The position numbers and the translations under genes were made by a program. DNA of 51,405 bases, taken from positions 1 through 51,405 of the forward strand of contig BJGL01000008.1 of assembly GCA_014190475.1 (NCBI GenBank). Reading direction: 5' to 3'. The notes under the pieces were generated by a model, which did not search any database, had not been told where the DNA came from, and was given only the letters and a program-made list of their open reading frames with translations. Source of the stretch: Bacteroidota bacterium. Its GTDB lineage: Bacteria > Bacteroidota > Bacteroidia > Chitinophagales > Chitinophagaceae. Of the stretch, positions 1 to 9,562 are shown piece by piece; position 1 is the first letter of the stretch, and each line of letters starts with the position of its first letter.

Positions 1-269
1 AAGCACAGGAAACCTTAGACCGGGCGCATATCACACTCAATAAAAATGCAGTTCCTTTTGATGATAAGTCTCCCTTTGTTACTTCGGGCATCCGTGTAGG
101 AGTGCCGGCTGTTACAACAAGAGGTCTTCGTGAAAAAGAAATGGAAGAAATTGTAACGCTCATCGATCGGGTACTGATGCAGGCAGACAATGAAGTTGTG
201 ATTTCACAAACCCGTGAAGAAGTAAAAGCACTGATGAAACAATTTCCGTTGTATCCGGAGCTTTCTTAA
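1..269 (+). CDS. glyA: Serine hydroxymethyltransferase, C-terminal 88 residues (partial)
   Basis: The gene enters from the left edge and the readable frame begins at base 3. GlyA is the PLP enzyme that interconverts serine and glycine with tetrahydrofolate and supplies one-carbon units. The visible part is the C-terminal small domain. It holds the family signature NKNAVPFDD, then [11 protein letters not shown], where the Arg is the conserved substrate-carboxylate ligand, then PAVTTRGL. The catalytic lysine lies upstream of the window and cannot be checked. The stop codon is shared with the convergent uvrA through the four bases TTAA at 266-269. Identification is secure from these motifs although only about a fifth of the protein is present. 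Confidence 0.95.
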   Translation, partial: AQETLDRAHITLNKNAVPFDDKSPFVTSGIRVGVPAVTTRGLREKEMEEIVTLIDRVLMQADNEVVISQTREEVKALMKQFPLYPELS

Positions 270-3049
270 GTTGTCTTAAGATACTGTGCCGTAAAACTTT
301 TTTTTGCTCGCTTTAATTCTTGCGGTGTTCCGGCAAATACAATTTGGCCGCCACCATCCCCTGCTTCTGGCCCCATATCAATGATCCAATCAGCAGCACT
401 AAGCACATCCGTATTATGCTCGATCACTACCACAGAGTGACCTTGCTCAATTAGCGCCTGTAGGGATTGTAACAGTTTTCCTATATCATGAAAGTGCAAA
501 CCTGTGGTTGGCTCGTCAAAAATGAATAAAATTTTTTGTGAGGCCCGTCGATTACCTAGGAAAGAAGCCAATTTAACACGCTGCGCTTCTCCACCCGAAA
601 GTGTGGTAGCAGACTGACCCAATTTAATATAGCCCAGCCCCACTTCCTGTAGCGGTAGTAAAGCTTTAACCAAAGCACTTTCGTTCGCAAAAAACTCAAG
701 GGCCTGATCAACACTCATCTCTAATACCTGATAGATTGATTTTTCTTTATAAGCCACTTCCAACACTTCCTCTTTGAATCGTTTTCCGCCACAGGACTCA
801 CAGGTTAGATGAACATCCGCCAAAAACTGCATTTCAATCAATTGTTCGCCTTCTCCATTGCAAGTATCACAACGACCACCATCTACATTAAATGAAAAAT
901 GACGAGGCTGCATACCTCTCATTTTACTTAACGGTTGACTAGCGAATAAATCACGAATGGCATCGTAGGCTTTGATATACGTAACCGGATTGCTTCGAGA
1001 GGATTTCCCAATGGGATTTTGATCAACCCACTCCAACTGTGTGATCATATCAAGATCACCTCCTATGCTAGTAAAAGCCCCCGGCTGTAGTGAGTAATCT
1101 CCTAAGTGCCTAAGGAGTGCGGGATATAGGATCTGTTTTACTAAAGTGGTTTTACCACTTCCGCTTACTCCACTGATAGCACAAAAAACCTGAAGCGGTA
1201 TTTTGATGTCGATATTCTTTAAGTTATGCTGTCGAGCTCCTTTGATTTCGATACTCCGTTTCCAGGTACGAGGCTTACGAGCTACTGCTGCCACCAGCTC
1301 CCCACGGAGATATTTAGCAGTTAAACTAGATTCCTTCAACAAAGATTTATAGTCGCCCTGCGCTACTACTTCACCTCCCAAATGAGAGGCTAGCGGTCCC
1401 ATATCAATTATGTAATCTGCCTGTTGCATGATCATCGCATCATGCTCAACTACAATCACTGTATTTCCCAACTCACGTAATTCTTTCAACACCTTTATTA
1501 GGTTATCGGTATCCCGGGGATGTAATCCAATGGAAGGTTCATCCAAGATATAGAGCGAATCCGTCAGGTTACTTCCCAAGTGGCGGGTTAACTGAATACG
1601 TTGACTCTCTCCACCACTAAGGGTATTGGCCAAACGATCCAATGTTAAATAACCCAACCCTACTTTAGAAAGCGTAGACAAACGTGTTTTTAATTCAATA
1701 AAAATCCGGGTTGCAATTTTTTGTTCAGCAGCGGTCAGCTTTGTTGCGGTTTCACTTACCCAATCGAGCAAAAGATCAACAGGCATCCGGCAACACTCAC
1801 CAATGTGTTTTCCCAGCACTTTTACATACAAAGCCTCTTTTCTTAATCGATAACCTTCGCAAGTGGGACATATAGTTCGCCCCCGGTAACGACTTAATAG
1901 TACACGAAACTGCACTTTGTACAAATGCGCCTCCACATCTTTAAAAAAGTCATCAATTCCATACACGCCCTCTCCCCCTTTCCAAAGCGCATTCAACTGC
2001 TTAGCGGATAAATCTGCAATTGGTTTGTGTATTGGGAAATCAAGTTTTTTGGCACCTTTCACAAATTGTTGCCGCCACCAATCCATCTTTTCTCCTTTCC
2101 AGGGCGCCACTGCCCCATCATATACACTCAGTTTTTTATTAGGAAGCACCAACTCCGCATCTATACCCAATACTTGAGAGAATCCTTCACAAGTTGGACA
2201 AGCCCCAAACGGATTATTAAAAGAAAATAAATTAGGAACCGGCTCTTCAAATACAAGCCCATCTCGTTCAAACCGATTAGAGAAAAGATGCCAGTGCTTG
2301 TCATTTTGTAATAATGCAGAAGTTCCTTCCCCTTCGTAAAAGGCGGTAGCAATAGAGTCGCTAAGTCGATGCCAGTCGTCCTCTTCAAAATCCTTTACGA
2401 TAATACGATCAACCAATAAATGGGTAGGTTGATACTTCTTTAAATCTTTATCAGTTCGCTCTAGTAAAGAATCAATTGTTTGTAGCGGCTCCTCTGGATG
2501 GGCTTCCAAATAAACACGAGAGAATCCTTTTTGCTGCAGCACGCTTAACTCCTCACGCAAGGAACGTTTGGATTTAAAATGAAGCGGAGCAACAATATAA
2601 AGTCGATCTCCTGATTTACATTTTTTAATAGCCGCCAAAACGTCTTCGATATCGTCTTTTCGAACTTCTTGTCCTGAAATTGGCGATATCGTATGCCCCA
2701 CTCGTGCAAATAATAATCGGAGGTAATCATAAATTTCAGTTAGACTACCCACCGTGCTTCGAGGCGTTCTGGTAATTACTTTTTGTTCAATCGCAATGGC
2801 AGGACTTAATCCTTTAATGGTGTCCACATCAGGCTTATCCATTCGATTCAAAAATTGCCGCGCATAAGAATTTAAACTTTCTGCATAACGGCGTTGCCCT
2901 TCTGCATACAACGTGTCAATAGCTAATGAAGATTTACCGGAACCGGATACACCCGTAATCACCACTAACTTGCGACGAGGTATTTCTACGGTCACATTTT
3001 TTAAGTTGTGCATACGTGCACCCTTGATCAAAATGGGAGAAAGGTCCAT
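266..3049 (-). CDS. uvrA: Excinuclease ABC subunit A (UvrA)
   Basis: UvrA is the damage-recognition ATPase of nucleotide excision repair and works with UvrB in the cytoplasm. The protein has two ABC ATPase halves. The first Walker A is [11 protein letters not shown] and the second [11 protein letters not shown]. Each half has its own signature, [11 protein letters not shown] and [11 protein letters not shown]. Zinc-finger cysteine pairs of CPTCEG and CDTCNGEG type are present. I chose the ATG at 3049 (N-terminus [10 protein letters not shown], 927 residues). The 19-codon upstream extension has no family similarity and would run through the promoter -7 box at 3060-3067. E. coli UvrA has 940 residues, so the length fits. 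It is transcribed divergently from the sigma factor gene and converges on glyA. Confidence 0.97.
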   Translation of the reverse strand: MDLSPILIKGARMHNLKNVTVEIPRRKLVVITGVSGSGKSSLAIDTLYAEGQRRYAESLNSYARQFLNRMDKPDVDTIKGLSPAIAIEQKVITRTPRSTVGSLTEIYDYLRLLFARVGHTISPISGQEVRKDDIEDVLAAIKKCKSGDRLYIVAPLHFKSKRSLREELSVLQQKGFSRVYLEAHPEEPLQTIDSLLERTDKDLKKYQPTHLLVDRIIVKDFEEDDWHRLSDSIATAFYEGEGTSALLQNDKHWHLFSNRFERDGLVFEEPVPNLFSFNNPFGACPTCEGFSQVLGIDAELVLPNKKLSVYDGAVAPWKGEKMDWWRQQFVKGAKKLDFPIHKPIADLSAKQLNALWKGGEGVYGIDDFFKDVEAHLYKVQFRVLLSRYRGRTICPTCEGYRLRKEALYVKVLGKHIGECCRMPVDLLLDWVSETATKLTAAEQKIATRIFIELKTRLSTLSKVGLGYLTLDRLANTLSGGESQRIQLTRHLGSNLTDSLYILDEPSIGLHPRDTDNLIKVLKELRELGNTVIVVEHDAMIMQQADYIIDMGPLASHLGGEVVAQGDYKSLLKESSLTAKYLRGELVAAVARKPRTWKRSIEIKGARQHNLKNIDIKIPLQVFCAISGVSGSGKTTLVKQILYPALLRHLGDYSLQPGAFTSIGGDLDMITQLEWVDQNPIGKSSRSNPVTYIKAYDAIRDLFASQPLSKMRGMQPRHFSFNVDGGRCDTCNGEGEQLIEMQFLADVHLTCESCGGKRFKEEVLEVAYKEKSIYQVLEMSVDQALEFFANESALVKALLPLQEVGLGYIKLGQSATTLSGGEAQRVKLASFLGNRRASQKILFIFDEPTTGLHFHDIGKLLQSLQALIEQGHSVVVIEHNTDVLSAADWIIDMGPEAGDGGGQIVFAGTPQELKRAKKSFTAQYLKTT

Positions 3050-3059
3050 ACGGGGAGGG

Positions 3060-3067
3060 CAAAGGTA
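3060..3067 (-). promoter_or_regulatory. Predicted Bacteroidota -7 box for uvrA
   Basis: The minus strand reads TACCTTTG, a perfect match to the Bacteroidota -7 consensus TAnnTTTG. It ends 10 bases before the uvrA ATG at 3049, so the transcript would have almost no leader. No TTG is found at the usual -33 spacing, so only half of the promoter is recognisable. Confidence 0.6.
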
Positions 3068-3238
3068 CTGGCAATTAACATTTTTTTGGCGAGCCAAAGC
3101 TGGCAATTCCTAACCAGAACCATTAGTTTCGAAAAAGTAAGTATATTTATCCTCCGCTTTTGCGGACAAACCAAACAAACGCCTATCGCTACACTTCTAC
3201 GCAAACCTGGTCGCTAAGCGGCCCTTTATTGAGAACCA

Positions 3239-3254
3239 GCTGTTTCCAAACAGC
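3239..3254. repeat. Perfect inverted repeat before the ECF sigma gene
   Basis: GCTGTTT-CC-AAACAGC has 7-base perfect arms around 2 bases and ends 16 bases before the sigma factor ATG at 3271. Symmetry and position suit a dimeric repressor site or a small leader hairpin. No binding protein can be named. Confidence 0.5.
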
Positions 3255-3270
3255 ACAATGCGTAAAAGTT

Positions 3271-3852
3271 ATGCAAGTACTCTCCAAGTTGACCGATCTT
3301 GAATTGATCCAGCTTTTTTGTGCTGGCAATCAACAAGCCATGGAGTCATTGGTACTCCGCCATAAAGACAAGCTCTATACTTCAATTTATTTCTTGGTCA
3401 AGGATAAATACCTGGCAGAGGATATTTTTCAGGACGTGTTTATCAAAATTATTGACACAGTTCGCGCCGGTCGTTACACAGAAGAAGGAAAATTTCTTCC
3501 ATGGGCTATGCGTATTGCACACAATTGCTGCGTAGATCATTTTCGCCGGGTAAAAAGAAGTCCGGTTATTCGTACCGCAGAAAATCAGGATGTATTTGAG
3601 ACGCTGAGTTTTACAGAAGAAAATGCCGAAACCCGCATCATGCGTCAGCAAAGACAAGATCGTGTACAGGCACTTTTACAGCAACTGCCCGAAGATCAGC
3701 GTGAGGTAATCATATTGCGTCACTATGCCGATATGAGTTTTAAGGAAATTGCAGCTTTAACTAATTGCAGCATCAACACGGCATTAGGAAGAATGCGCTA
3801 TGGATTGATTAACCTGCGCAAAATGATGACACAGCGTCAAATTTCGCTGTGA
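3271..3852 (+). CDS. ECF-family RNA polymerase sigma factor
   Basis: This is a sigma-70 family factor of extracytoplasmic-function type, 193 residues from the ATG at 3271. Region 2 is visible as a helix with LAEDIFQDVFIK followed by FLPWAMRIAHNCCVDHFRR, the core-binding and -10 recognition segments. After a short acidic linker, region 4 has LPEDQREVIILRHYADMSFKEIAALT and an NTALGRMRYGLINLRK recognition helix. The reading frame can be extended upstream to 3160, but that extension has no family similarity and contains the inverted repeat at 3239-3254. No anti-sigma factor gene is adjacent: uvrA is divergent and dsbD converges 2 bases downstream. The regulon and the activating signal cannot be read from the sequence. 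Confidence 0.88.
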   Translation: MQVLSKLTDLELIQLFCAGNQQAMESLVLRHKDKLYTSIYFLVKDKYLAEDIFQDVFIKIIDTVRAGRYTEEGKFLPWAMRIAHNCCVDHFRRVKRSPVIRTAENQDVFETLSFTEENAETRIMRQQRQDRVQALLQQLPEDQREVIILRHYADMSFKEIAALTNCSINTALGRMRYGLINLRKMMTQRQISL

Positions 3853-3854
3853 GA

Positions 3855-5810
3855 CTACTTTCCTTTTAGTGATTCGTAAGCATTAAGTCCACACTGCAAC
3901 CAATCCAAGAATGCTGCAGGATCAGGTGTATAGAATTTGGGCAGGTTCAGCAATTTTTCATTGGGAGTAAGCAGGGCGTATTGTGGTTGTGATGTAGCCC
4001 CAAAATTTTGAATCTGAAAGCTTGCCCATTTATCGCCGACTGTTTCAATTTGTTTGCTGGAGCCATCCGGCATTGTAATTATTTGTTGTGCTGCTAAAGG
4101 GAGCTTCACGCGTTCGTCCACATACAGCGAAACCACCACAAAAGCATTTCGTAAAAGACTATCAACGCGAGGATCAGTCCATACTTTTTCTTCCATTCGT
4201 CTACAATTCACACAAGCCCACCCGGTAAAATCTATTAATACTGGCTTGTCGGCAGCAGCCGCCAATTCCAATGCTTTTTCATATTCATTATGCAAAGGCT
4301 TGAAAACAGATTGTGACTTGCCCTGGTTTTTATATAAAGAGTAAGTCATGGGTGGTGGAAATCCGCTGATTAAATCCAGTTCTGCATATTTTGTTTTAGT
4401 AATACCGGGTACCAAATACAAGGTGAAAGAACCAAATAACACCAAAAAGAAATACCGAATAAAACTACTTGCGCCGCCAACCCGTTGTTGACCGATACGC
4501 AAAAAGCCTGCTAAATACAAGGTGATCAAGGCTCCAATCACTATCCAGCTTCCAATAAAGATTTCTCGTTTTAGAAAACCCCACTGTTCTACTAAATCAG
4601 CATTGGATAAAAACTTAACAGCCAACCCCAATTCAATAAATCCCAACACAATCTTTACATCGGTCATCCATCCACCCGAACGCGGTAAGGATTGTAACCA
4701 ATTTGGAAATAATGCAAAAAGTCCAAAAGGTAATCCTAACGCTAAACCAAAACCAGCTGCCCCCACCGTCAATGGCCAAGCACCTTGCTCTGCCACACCA
4801 ACTAATAAAGTTCCAAGGATGGGGCCCGTACATGAGAAGGAGACAATCGCTAAGGTAGACGCCATAAAAAAGATACCGCCTACATTACCCAGCCCCGCAC
4901 GGGAGTCCATGCGGTTTGCAAGCCCTGCAGGAAGTCCAATTTCAAACAAACCAAAGAATGAAAGTGCAAATACAACAAAGACGGTAAAAAATAAAAGATT
5001 CAACCATACATTGGTTGAGATATTATTGAATATCTCAGGACTAATTGCCTTTCCTGCCACATGAAATGGAACGGTCAATAAAACGTAAATGAGTAAAATG
5101 AAAGTACCGTATAGTAACGCATTTATAATTCCTTGTTTGCGATCGTTTGATTTTTTTGTAAAAAAAGTTACCGTAACAGGTACCATGGGAAAAACACAGG
5201 GCGTAAGCAAGGCAATCAAACCCCCTAGGACACCGAGTAAAAAAATACTCCACAAACTTTTTTGTGAAGCGCCTTGATCACCACAAGGGGCAACAGGTGC
5301 ATTCAGTTGAATGCTGGAACGTCGGATATTCTCCTGCGCCTGCCCACCTTCTAAAGGAACCACAAATACAGCAGGAGTGGCAGGATAAATTTCAGCATCA
5401 CGACCATAGGTGTATAACAATGTGCCTTGAATAGCAGCTGGTACTACTCCCTTAATCTCTATTAAGGTACTCCAGGTAATTTCTCCTTCTTGCCATTCAA
5501 CTTCCTGCGACAGTAATTCACTGTTGACCCGTTGTGCTCTTCCCTCATGCTTCAAGGATTCAACGAGTTGAATGGACGAGTCCCCGAATTGAATTTGTGC
5601 TGCCGGTTGATCAAAAACTAATTGCTGAGGAGTATATAGTGTCCACCCCTTATCGAGTTTAGTCGTAAAAACTAATCGATACTGTTGTGTACCCACCTTT
5701 TCTGCACGCGTTTTCCAAGTGGGATTACCAAGGTTTTCAGTTTGTCCAAAAACATCGGTAGTCAGGTAATTAAATACTAAAAAACAAAGCAGGAAATATC
5801 GAAACTGCAT
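3855..5810 (-). CDS. dsbD: Thiol:disulfide interchange protein DsbD with a cysteine-less N-terminal domain
   Basis: DsbD carries electrons from cytoplasmic thioredoxin across the inner membrane to periplasmic partners. A signal peptide (about 1-22) precedes an N-terminal alpha-like domain (about 30-155). About eight membrane helices follow (about 186-470), with the paired transport cysteines at C205 (TPCVFPMVP) and C327 (SFSCTGP). A C-terminal thioredoxin-like domain (about 500-651) has its redox motif CVNC at 533-536. The alpha domain is odd. Aligned with the neighbouring protein at 5814-6272, the active-site cysteines are replaced by G137 and I141, so the domain probably cannot exchange disulfides. 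The gene is last in a run with purQ and the stand-alone alpha domain, starting 3 bases after the latter. Confidence 0.92.
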   Translation of the reverse strand: MQFRYFLLCFLVFNYLTTDVFGQTENLGNPTWKTRAEKVGTQQYRLVFTTKLDKGWTLYTPQQLVFDQPAAQIQFGDSSIQLVESLKHEGRAQRVNSELLSQEVEWQEGEITWSTLIEIKGVVPAAIQGTLLYTYGRDAEIYPATPAVFVVPLEGGQAQENIRRSSIQLNAPVAPCGDQGASQKSLWSIFLLGVLGGLIALLTPCVFPMVPVTVTFFTKKSNDRKQGIINALLYGTFILLIYVLLTVPFHVAGKAISPEIFNNISTNVWLNLLFFTVFVVFALSFFGLFEIGLPAGLANRMDSRAGLGNVGGIFFMASTLAIVSFSCTGPILGTLLVGVAEQGAWPLTVGAAGFGLALGLPFGLFALFPNWLQSLPRSGGWMTDVKIVLGFIELGLAVKFLSNADLVEQWGFLKREIFIGSWIVIGALITLYLAGFLRIGQQRVGGASSFIRYFFLVLFGSFTLYLVPGITKTKYAELDLISGFPPPMTYSLYKNQGKSQSVFKPLHNEYEKALELAAAADKPVLIDFTGWACVNCRRMEEKVWTDPRVDSLLRNAFVVVSLYVDERVKLPLAAQQIITMPDGSSKQIETVGDKWASFQIQNFGATSQPQYALLTPNEKLLNLPKFYTPDPAAFLDWLQCGLNAYESLKGK

Positions 5811-5813
5811 CGG

Positions 5814-6272
5814 TTACTTTAAAGAGATGGTAAAAGGAATCTTTTTGGGAGGAAGACATTTTTCGTCATCACAGGTCTGGTATTCTACGGTCCCCGATAA
5901 AGCCGTTTTAACTTTTGCTTTTAACTCCACCGTTTGAACAAATGTAACCTGCCCAGAATACTGATGCGCCGTTACACCCAGTGTAGCGTCCTTATAACGC
6001 TCCATTTTACCCACTTCGCGAATTTTTCCCTTCAATTGTACAAGCGGATTTTGATTCCAAATAAATTCGGTTGGAATTGCAATAGCATCTGCAGGTTGTT
6101 GCTGAGAATAGAGATGCCAACCTGGTATGATAGTTGCTTTCATTTCCACCTCAAACGTTTTATCGCCAGTTTTCTTGGCGCTAAAGGTCCAACTTACCGG
6201 ATTTGGTTGGGCCATAACTTGTAACTGAAAAAACAGCGCAACTATGGAAATAAATAATTTCATGTGTTTCAT
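5814..6272 (-). CDS. Stand-alone DsbD alpha-type periplasmic domain protein
   Basis: This 152-residue exported protein has a signal peptide (about 1-21, ending VMAQ) and then a single immunoglobulin-like domain of the DsbD N-terminal type. Its C-terminal part has the motif YQTCDDEKCLPPKK, with C134 and C139. This corresponds to the cysteine pair of the E. coli DsbD alpha domain, which passes electrons to DsbC and related partners. It sits 1 base after purQ and 3 bases before dsbD, whose own alpha domain lacks these cysteines. The inferred role is the missing periplasmic shuttle for that DsbD. A start at the second methionine (6263) is equally plausible and hardly changes the signal peptide. 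Confidence 0.85.
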   Translation of the reverse strand: MKHMKLFISIVALFFQLQVMAQPNPVSWTFSAKKTGDKTFEVEMKATIIPGWHLYSQQQPADAIAIPTEFIWNQNPLVQLKGKIREVGKMERYKDATLGVTAHQYSGQVTFVQTVELKAKVKTALSGTVEYQTCDDEKCLPPKKIPFTISLK

Positions 6273-6273
6273 T

Positions 6274-6948
6274 TTATTTAACTAACTCCCCAGCCATTAG
6301 TAGTTCTTGAAAAATGGTTCTTCCATCGGTATTACCCAGGGCAACAGAGCAAGCACGTTCAGGATGAGGCATCATGCCAAATACATTTCGAGTTTCATTA
6401 CAAATGCCGGCAATATTCAGCGTTGAACCATTGGGGTTAGCAGCCGCTGTAACAACTCCATCCTCGCTACAATAAGTAAATAAGATCTGATTGTTTTGTT
6501 GTAGTTGGTCCAATAACGCTGGAGATCCGTGATACCTGCCTTCTCCGTGTGCAATAGGAATTTTATATACCTGACCGGCAGCATCTTTAATGAATGTGTT
6601 TTGACAAACAAACTGTTGGTTAGCGTTACGAAGCAGCGCACCTGGTAATAAATGCGATTCACATAATATCTGAAATCCATTACAAACGCCAAATACTTTT
6701 CCTCCTTTTTGCGCAAAAGCAACTACGGATTGCATCATAGGGCTAAAACGAGCAATGGCCCCACATCGGAGATAATCGCCATACGAAAAGCCGCCTGGCA
6801 ATACAATACAATCATCTTTGCTGAATGCGGAAAGGTCCCGGTCCTTATGCCATAACATAATTACCTCTTGGCCTAAGTCCTCTTGCAGGGCATCACGCAT
6901 ATCCGCGTCACAATTAGAACCAGGAAACACAACTACTCCAAATTTCAT
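6274..6948 (-). CDS. purQ: Phosphoribosylformylglycinamidine synthase subunit PurQ (glutaminase)
   Basis: PurQ is the class I glutamine amidotransferase subunit that feeds ammonia to PurL in the fourth step of purine synthesis. The protein has 224 residues, typical for the separate small-subunit form that works with PurL and PurS. The N-terminus reads [14 protein letters not shown]. The nucleophile cysteine lies in [10 protein letters not shown], and the His-Glu pair in [25 protein letters not shown] is also typical of the family. purL and purS are not in the window. The gene stands between a membrane protein gene (11 bases upstream) and the redox pair downstream (1 base), an operon with no obvious metabolic logic. 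Confidence 0.96.
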   Translation of the reverse strand: MKFGVVVFPGSNCDADMRDALQEDLGQEVIMLWHKDRDLSAFSKDDCIVLPGGFSYGDYLRCGAIARFSPMMQSVVAFAQKGGKVFGVCNGFQILCESHLLPGALLRNANQQFVCQNTFIKDAAGQVYKIPIAHGEGRYHGSPALLDQLQQNNQILFTYCSEDGVVTAAANPNGSTLNIAGICNETRNVFGMMPHPERACSVALGNTDGRTIFQELLMAGELVK

Positions 6949-6959
6949 ACTGATAGTAA

Positions 6960-7964
6960 TTAGGGGTCAAAGATAACCTTTCCCCCCGAGCCAGTATACT
7001 GGTTAAGAAGCACAAATAAAAAGCTAATCCAGAAAAACAAAAGGGGAAATATTCTAAATGAGGTATAATAATAGAAGGATGCATGATAGGCAGACAAGGG
7101 GATCAATAAAATTATCCAACCTGTGTAGGGATCTGCCGAAAATAATGGTATGAAAAATCCAATCAGCAAGAGCATAAAAAAAACTGTCCATCCTCGACGC
7201 ACCTGAATGAGCATTTTACGAACCTGGTCTTGAACATGGTAAAACCCTACAAGAAAAGGTATAAATAAGATAAACAATAAGCCGCCAAACCAGACAGGCG
7301 GCACAGTAGCTGGAAACGCAAACGGAACGATAAAATAATTTGCCAACTGTCCCCACTGATCTGTCCAAAATAGCCCGATCAGTAAAAAATAAATTGGAGT
7401 TAGTAAACCCAGAAGCGCAATAAGAATCTCCTGAATTTTTACCGGACGAATGATGAGTAGGGAGAAAACAAACCAGAGGGCAAGCCATAAAGAAGGCGGG
7501 TAAATAAAGAGGCCCAGGCCAATGGCTAATCCACGGTTAAAAAGCGGCTTTCGAATATCAGACAGCGAATAACTTTCAAAAAGATGCGCCAAGAGAAATA
7601 ATATCAAAAGATTGATTAACAGGGGTGCACTCCATACAGACCAAGTTGGCAATAAAGAGGTTCCCAATAGGTAAGCCATCCCTGGTAAATCGGTTGGACG
7701 GCTGGTCATTCGATGCCGATTAAAAAAATAATTGAGATAGATGGCTTGGGCGAACAAGATCAAAAAAGACAGTAGTGAAAAAATGAGTGGGGCAATAGAA
7801 GTCTGCGCAATTATCCACTTGGTAAAATATTCAAATAAGAGGCCCTGGTTTTTTTCTTGTATGGGAAGTACAGGCGCTAAAAAAAGTGGAAGCTTTACAA
7901 CCACTGCAAAAATCAGTAATAGAAAGGGTGTGTAAGGATTCTTTTTATAGAATAAGGCAATCAA
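6960..7964 (-). CDS. Polytopic membrane protein, DUF6427-like
   Basis: This 334-residue integral membrane protein has about nine or ten hydrophobic helices spread along the whole chain and few polar domains. The N-terminus ([17 protein letters not shown]) and the general layout recall the Bacteroidota family DUF6427, whose function is unknown; this match is from memory of the family. The start is a TTG codon at 7964. The frame has no better start, and the first membrane helix begins about a dozen residues in. It lies 11 bases after the secreted protein gene and 11 bases before purQ, so the three are probably co-transcribed. A role in envelope or lipid transport is possible but not shown. Confidence 0.6.
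   Translation of the reverse strand: MIALFYKKNPYTPFLLLIFAVVVKLPLFLAPVLPIQEKNQGLLFEYFTKWIIAQTSIAPLIFSLLSFLILFAQAIYLNYFFNRHRMTSRPTDLPGMAYLLGTSLLPTWSVWSAPLLINLLILFLLAHLFESYSLSDIRKPLFNRGLAIGLGLFIYPPSLWLALWFVFSLLIIRPVKIQEILIALLGLLTPIYFLLIGLFWTDQWGQLANYFIVPFAFPATVPPVWFGGLLFILFIPFLVGFYHVQDQVRKMLIQVRRGWTVFFMLLLIGFFIPLFSADPYTGWIILLIPLSAYHASFYYYTSFRIFPLLFFWISFLFVLLNQYTGSGGKVIFDP
6968..6975 (-). promoter_or_regulatory. Possible internal -7 box before purQ
   Basis: The minus strand reads TATCTTTG, a perfect TAnnTTTG match, 19 bases before the purQ ATG and inside the last codons of the upstream membrane protein gene. There is no TTG at the right -33 distance. It may be a weak internal promoter or chance. 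Confidence 0.3.
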
Positions 7965-7975
7965 GAAAACAGGAT

Positions 7976-9508
7976 TTAATTATATTCAACTTTTGCGAAA
8001 CAAATATACCCCCTGTATACTGTTGGTATAATCATGATACGGGAACTAACCTGTTTTCCCCTTGCAGGCATAAATTGGTGACCATTATCCAAATTTTTCA
8101 AAGCGGGATTTCTGGCTGCTTGTCCATTTGCCCGAATTACAATATCACTTAAAAGTTTATCTCTTCGCTCTTGTTGGTTATACAGCACATGCAATTCACC
8201 ACCAGTATTCATCAGCTGAAAAGACAATAAATCGTCCGTTTCATCGTCAAATTGAGACTTACTGATTACCTGACTCCATTCCAGTTCGCCCGTAGGGCCA
8301 AAAGATTGTAACAATATATTATCGGCATGAAAGCGAACGGCTTGTTGATTCCTAGGGACACTGCCCCACCACATTCGATTTGAATATGGTGAAACATAAA
8401 AATTATTCATCCCCCAGTAAGGCGAACCATACAAGTAATCCCAACGGTTCCAGGTGTTGGCCCGAGAAGTAGTATAATAAGACTCACTACCAATTAGCAA
8501 TCCACCATCACGCCTTGTGATGAGATGACGAATAAAGTAGTCATTAAAGGCCGTTTTTGTAGTGGCATTCCCCTTTGCTTCCTGCCTTAACTGTTCTGAA
8601 AACGTATACAACTGCTCCAACTGTGGGGATGCGTTGGACTTGTTGTAAACCAAAAAATAACAACCGTCAATGCCCGCCCTACGTTCCCGGCTAAAAAGGG
8701 AGGTAAGAATATAGCGTTTATTATAGTTGTCGATCTTGAGGCGTAGATTATCTAACCAGTTGCCCTCAATAGATAGCGGATATGCTACCAAGGTATCAAC
8801 CCCTGGCTTCAAGTAAAGTAAGGAGGCATTTGAGATATTATCGTTGAAGGTTCGTTGGAAACGCGTTGTTACTAGAGAACCCTCATTATCCAATTCAATA
8901 TCCCCCAATTGAACATTGCGATCCTCCATGGGGATGTAATGCTCATACTTTTTGATCAAATCCATGTTCTGGTTAAATAGAAGTGTGGACATCCGGTAAA
9001 GCCCTTTTTCACGTGTATTGATTTTAATCAAGGCAATTTTGCGTTTGTCTTCGCTCCCGGCCACTACATATAAACGGTTATCAGAGGCAAAGCCAATCTG
9101 CGTGGTGTCCAACTCGATCAATTCGCCCATTCTCTTTCCCATTTTGTCCAGCTTGGCCGCTACACAGTGAACAATATTTCTACGTTCATACTGGAAAATC
9201 ATCCAAACATGTTCAGGATAGGCAAAAAAATCTACGTTGATTGTTTTGTCAGGATTGGGTAGATAGCCCAGTTCTTCCTTAGCTGTTACCTGCATCTCCT
9301 CGTCCATTACCGAGATCCAGCTTCGGGCACGATTATTTTTAAATACTAAAAAATTACCCCCTACCCGACCAATTATCTCAAAATTGAGACGCCTGTTGTC
9401 GTCTTTTTCAGGATCAGAATAGATAATACGCTGCCCGAACGATTGTTCGTGCAAAAGACTTAAGGCTAACACAGCAGCCAGGGCAAATAGTTTTGCTAGA
9501 TTTTGCAT
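7976..9508 (-). CDS. Secreted protein of unknown function
   Basis: I do not recognise this 510-residue protein. It has a clear signal peptide (about 1-25, ending in SFGQ) with no lipobox, so it is predicted to be periplasmic or outer-surface. The rest is beta-rich with repeated strand-like segments, such as GRVGGNFLVFKNN, DNRLYVVAGSEDK and DNEGSLVTTRFQR, and may fold as a propeller-like structure. A Tyr/Trp/Gly/Asn-rich stretch lies at about 355-385 (GSPYWGMNNFYVSPY). There is no C-terminal type IX sorting domain. It is the first gene of the run leading to dsbD, with a one-mismatch -7 box (TAACTTTA at 9516-9523) 7 bases upstream of its ATG. Confidence 0.7.
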   Translation of the reverse strand: MQNLAKLFALAAVLALSLLHEQSFGQRIIYSDPEKDDNRRLNFEIIGRVGGNFLVFKNNRARSWISVMDEEMQVTAKEELGYLPNPDKTINVDFFAYPEHVWMIFQYERRNIVHCVAAKLDKMGKRMGELIELDTTQIGFASDNRLYVVAGSEDKRKIALIKINTREKGLYRMSTLLFNQNMDLIKKYEHYIPMEDRNVQLGDIELDNEGSLVTTRFQRTFNDNISNASLLYLKPGVDTLVAYPLSIEGNWLDNLRLKIDNYNKRYILTSLFSRERRAGIDGCYFLVYNKSNASPQLEQLYTFSEQLRQEAKGNATTKTAFNDYFIRHLITRRDGGLLIGSESYYTTSRANTWNRWDYLYGSPYWGMNNFYVSPYSNRMWWGSVPRNQQAVRFHADNILLQSFGPTGELEWSQVISKSQFDDETDDLLSFQLMNTGGELHVLYNQQERRDKLLSDIVIRANGQAARNPALKNLDNGHQFMPARGKQVSSRIMIIPTVYRGYICFAKVEYN

Positions 9509-9530
9509 AGCATCATAAAGTTACCTCGAA

Positions 9531-9558
9531 TTGATTAACATTTTTGCCTATACCTTTG
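9531..9558 (+). promoter_or_regulatory. Predicted kup promoter (-33 TTG, -7 TACCTTTG)
   Basis: TTG at 9531-9533 and TACCTTTG at 9551-9558 are separated by 17 bases, matching the Bacteroidota promoter pattern. The -7 box ends only 4 bases before the GTG start of kup, so transcription would begin at or next to the start codon. Confidence 0.72.
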
Positions 9559-9562
9559 TTGT

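Noticed and set aside
4522-5064. 180-codon open frame on the plus strand inside dsbD
   Set aside because: It is an antisense shadow of the hydrophobic dsbD frame, with no recognisable domain or promoter. Similar long shadows lie opposite other genes, for example 31513-32046 and 9811-10131.
6991-7002. 12-base perfect palindrome CCAGTATACTGG
   Set aside because: It lies in the coding end of the membrane protein gene, has no association with a start or promoter box at operator distance, and a 12-base palindrome is expected by chance in a window of this size.
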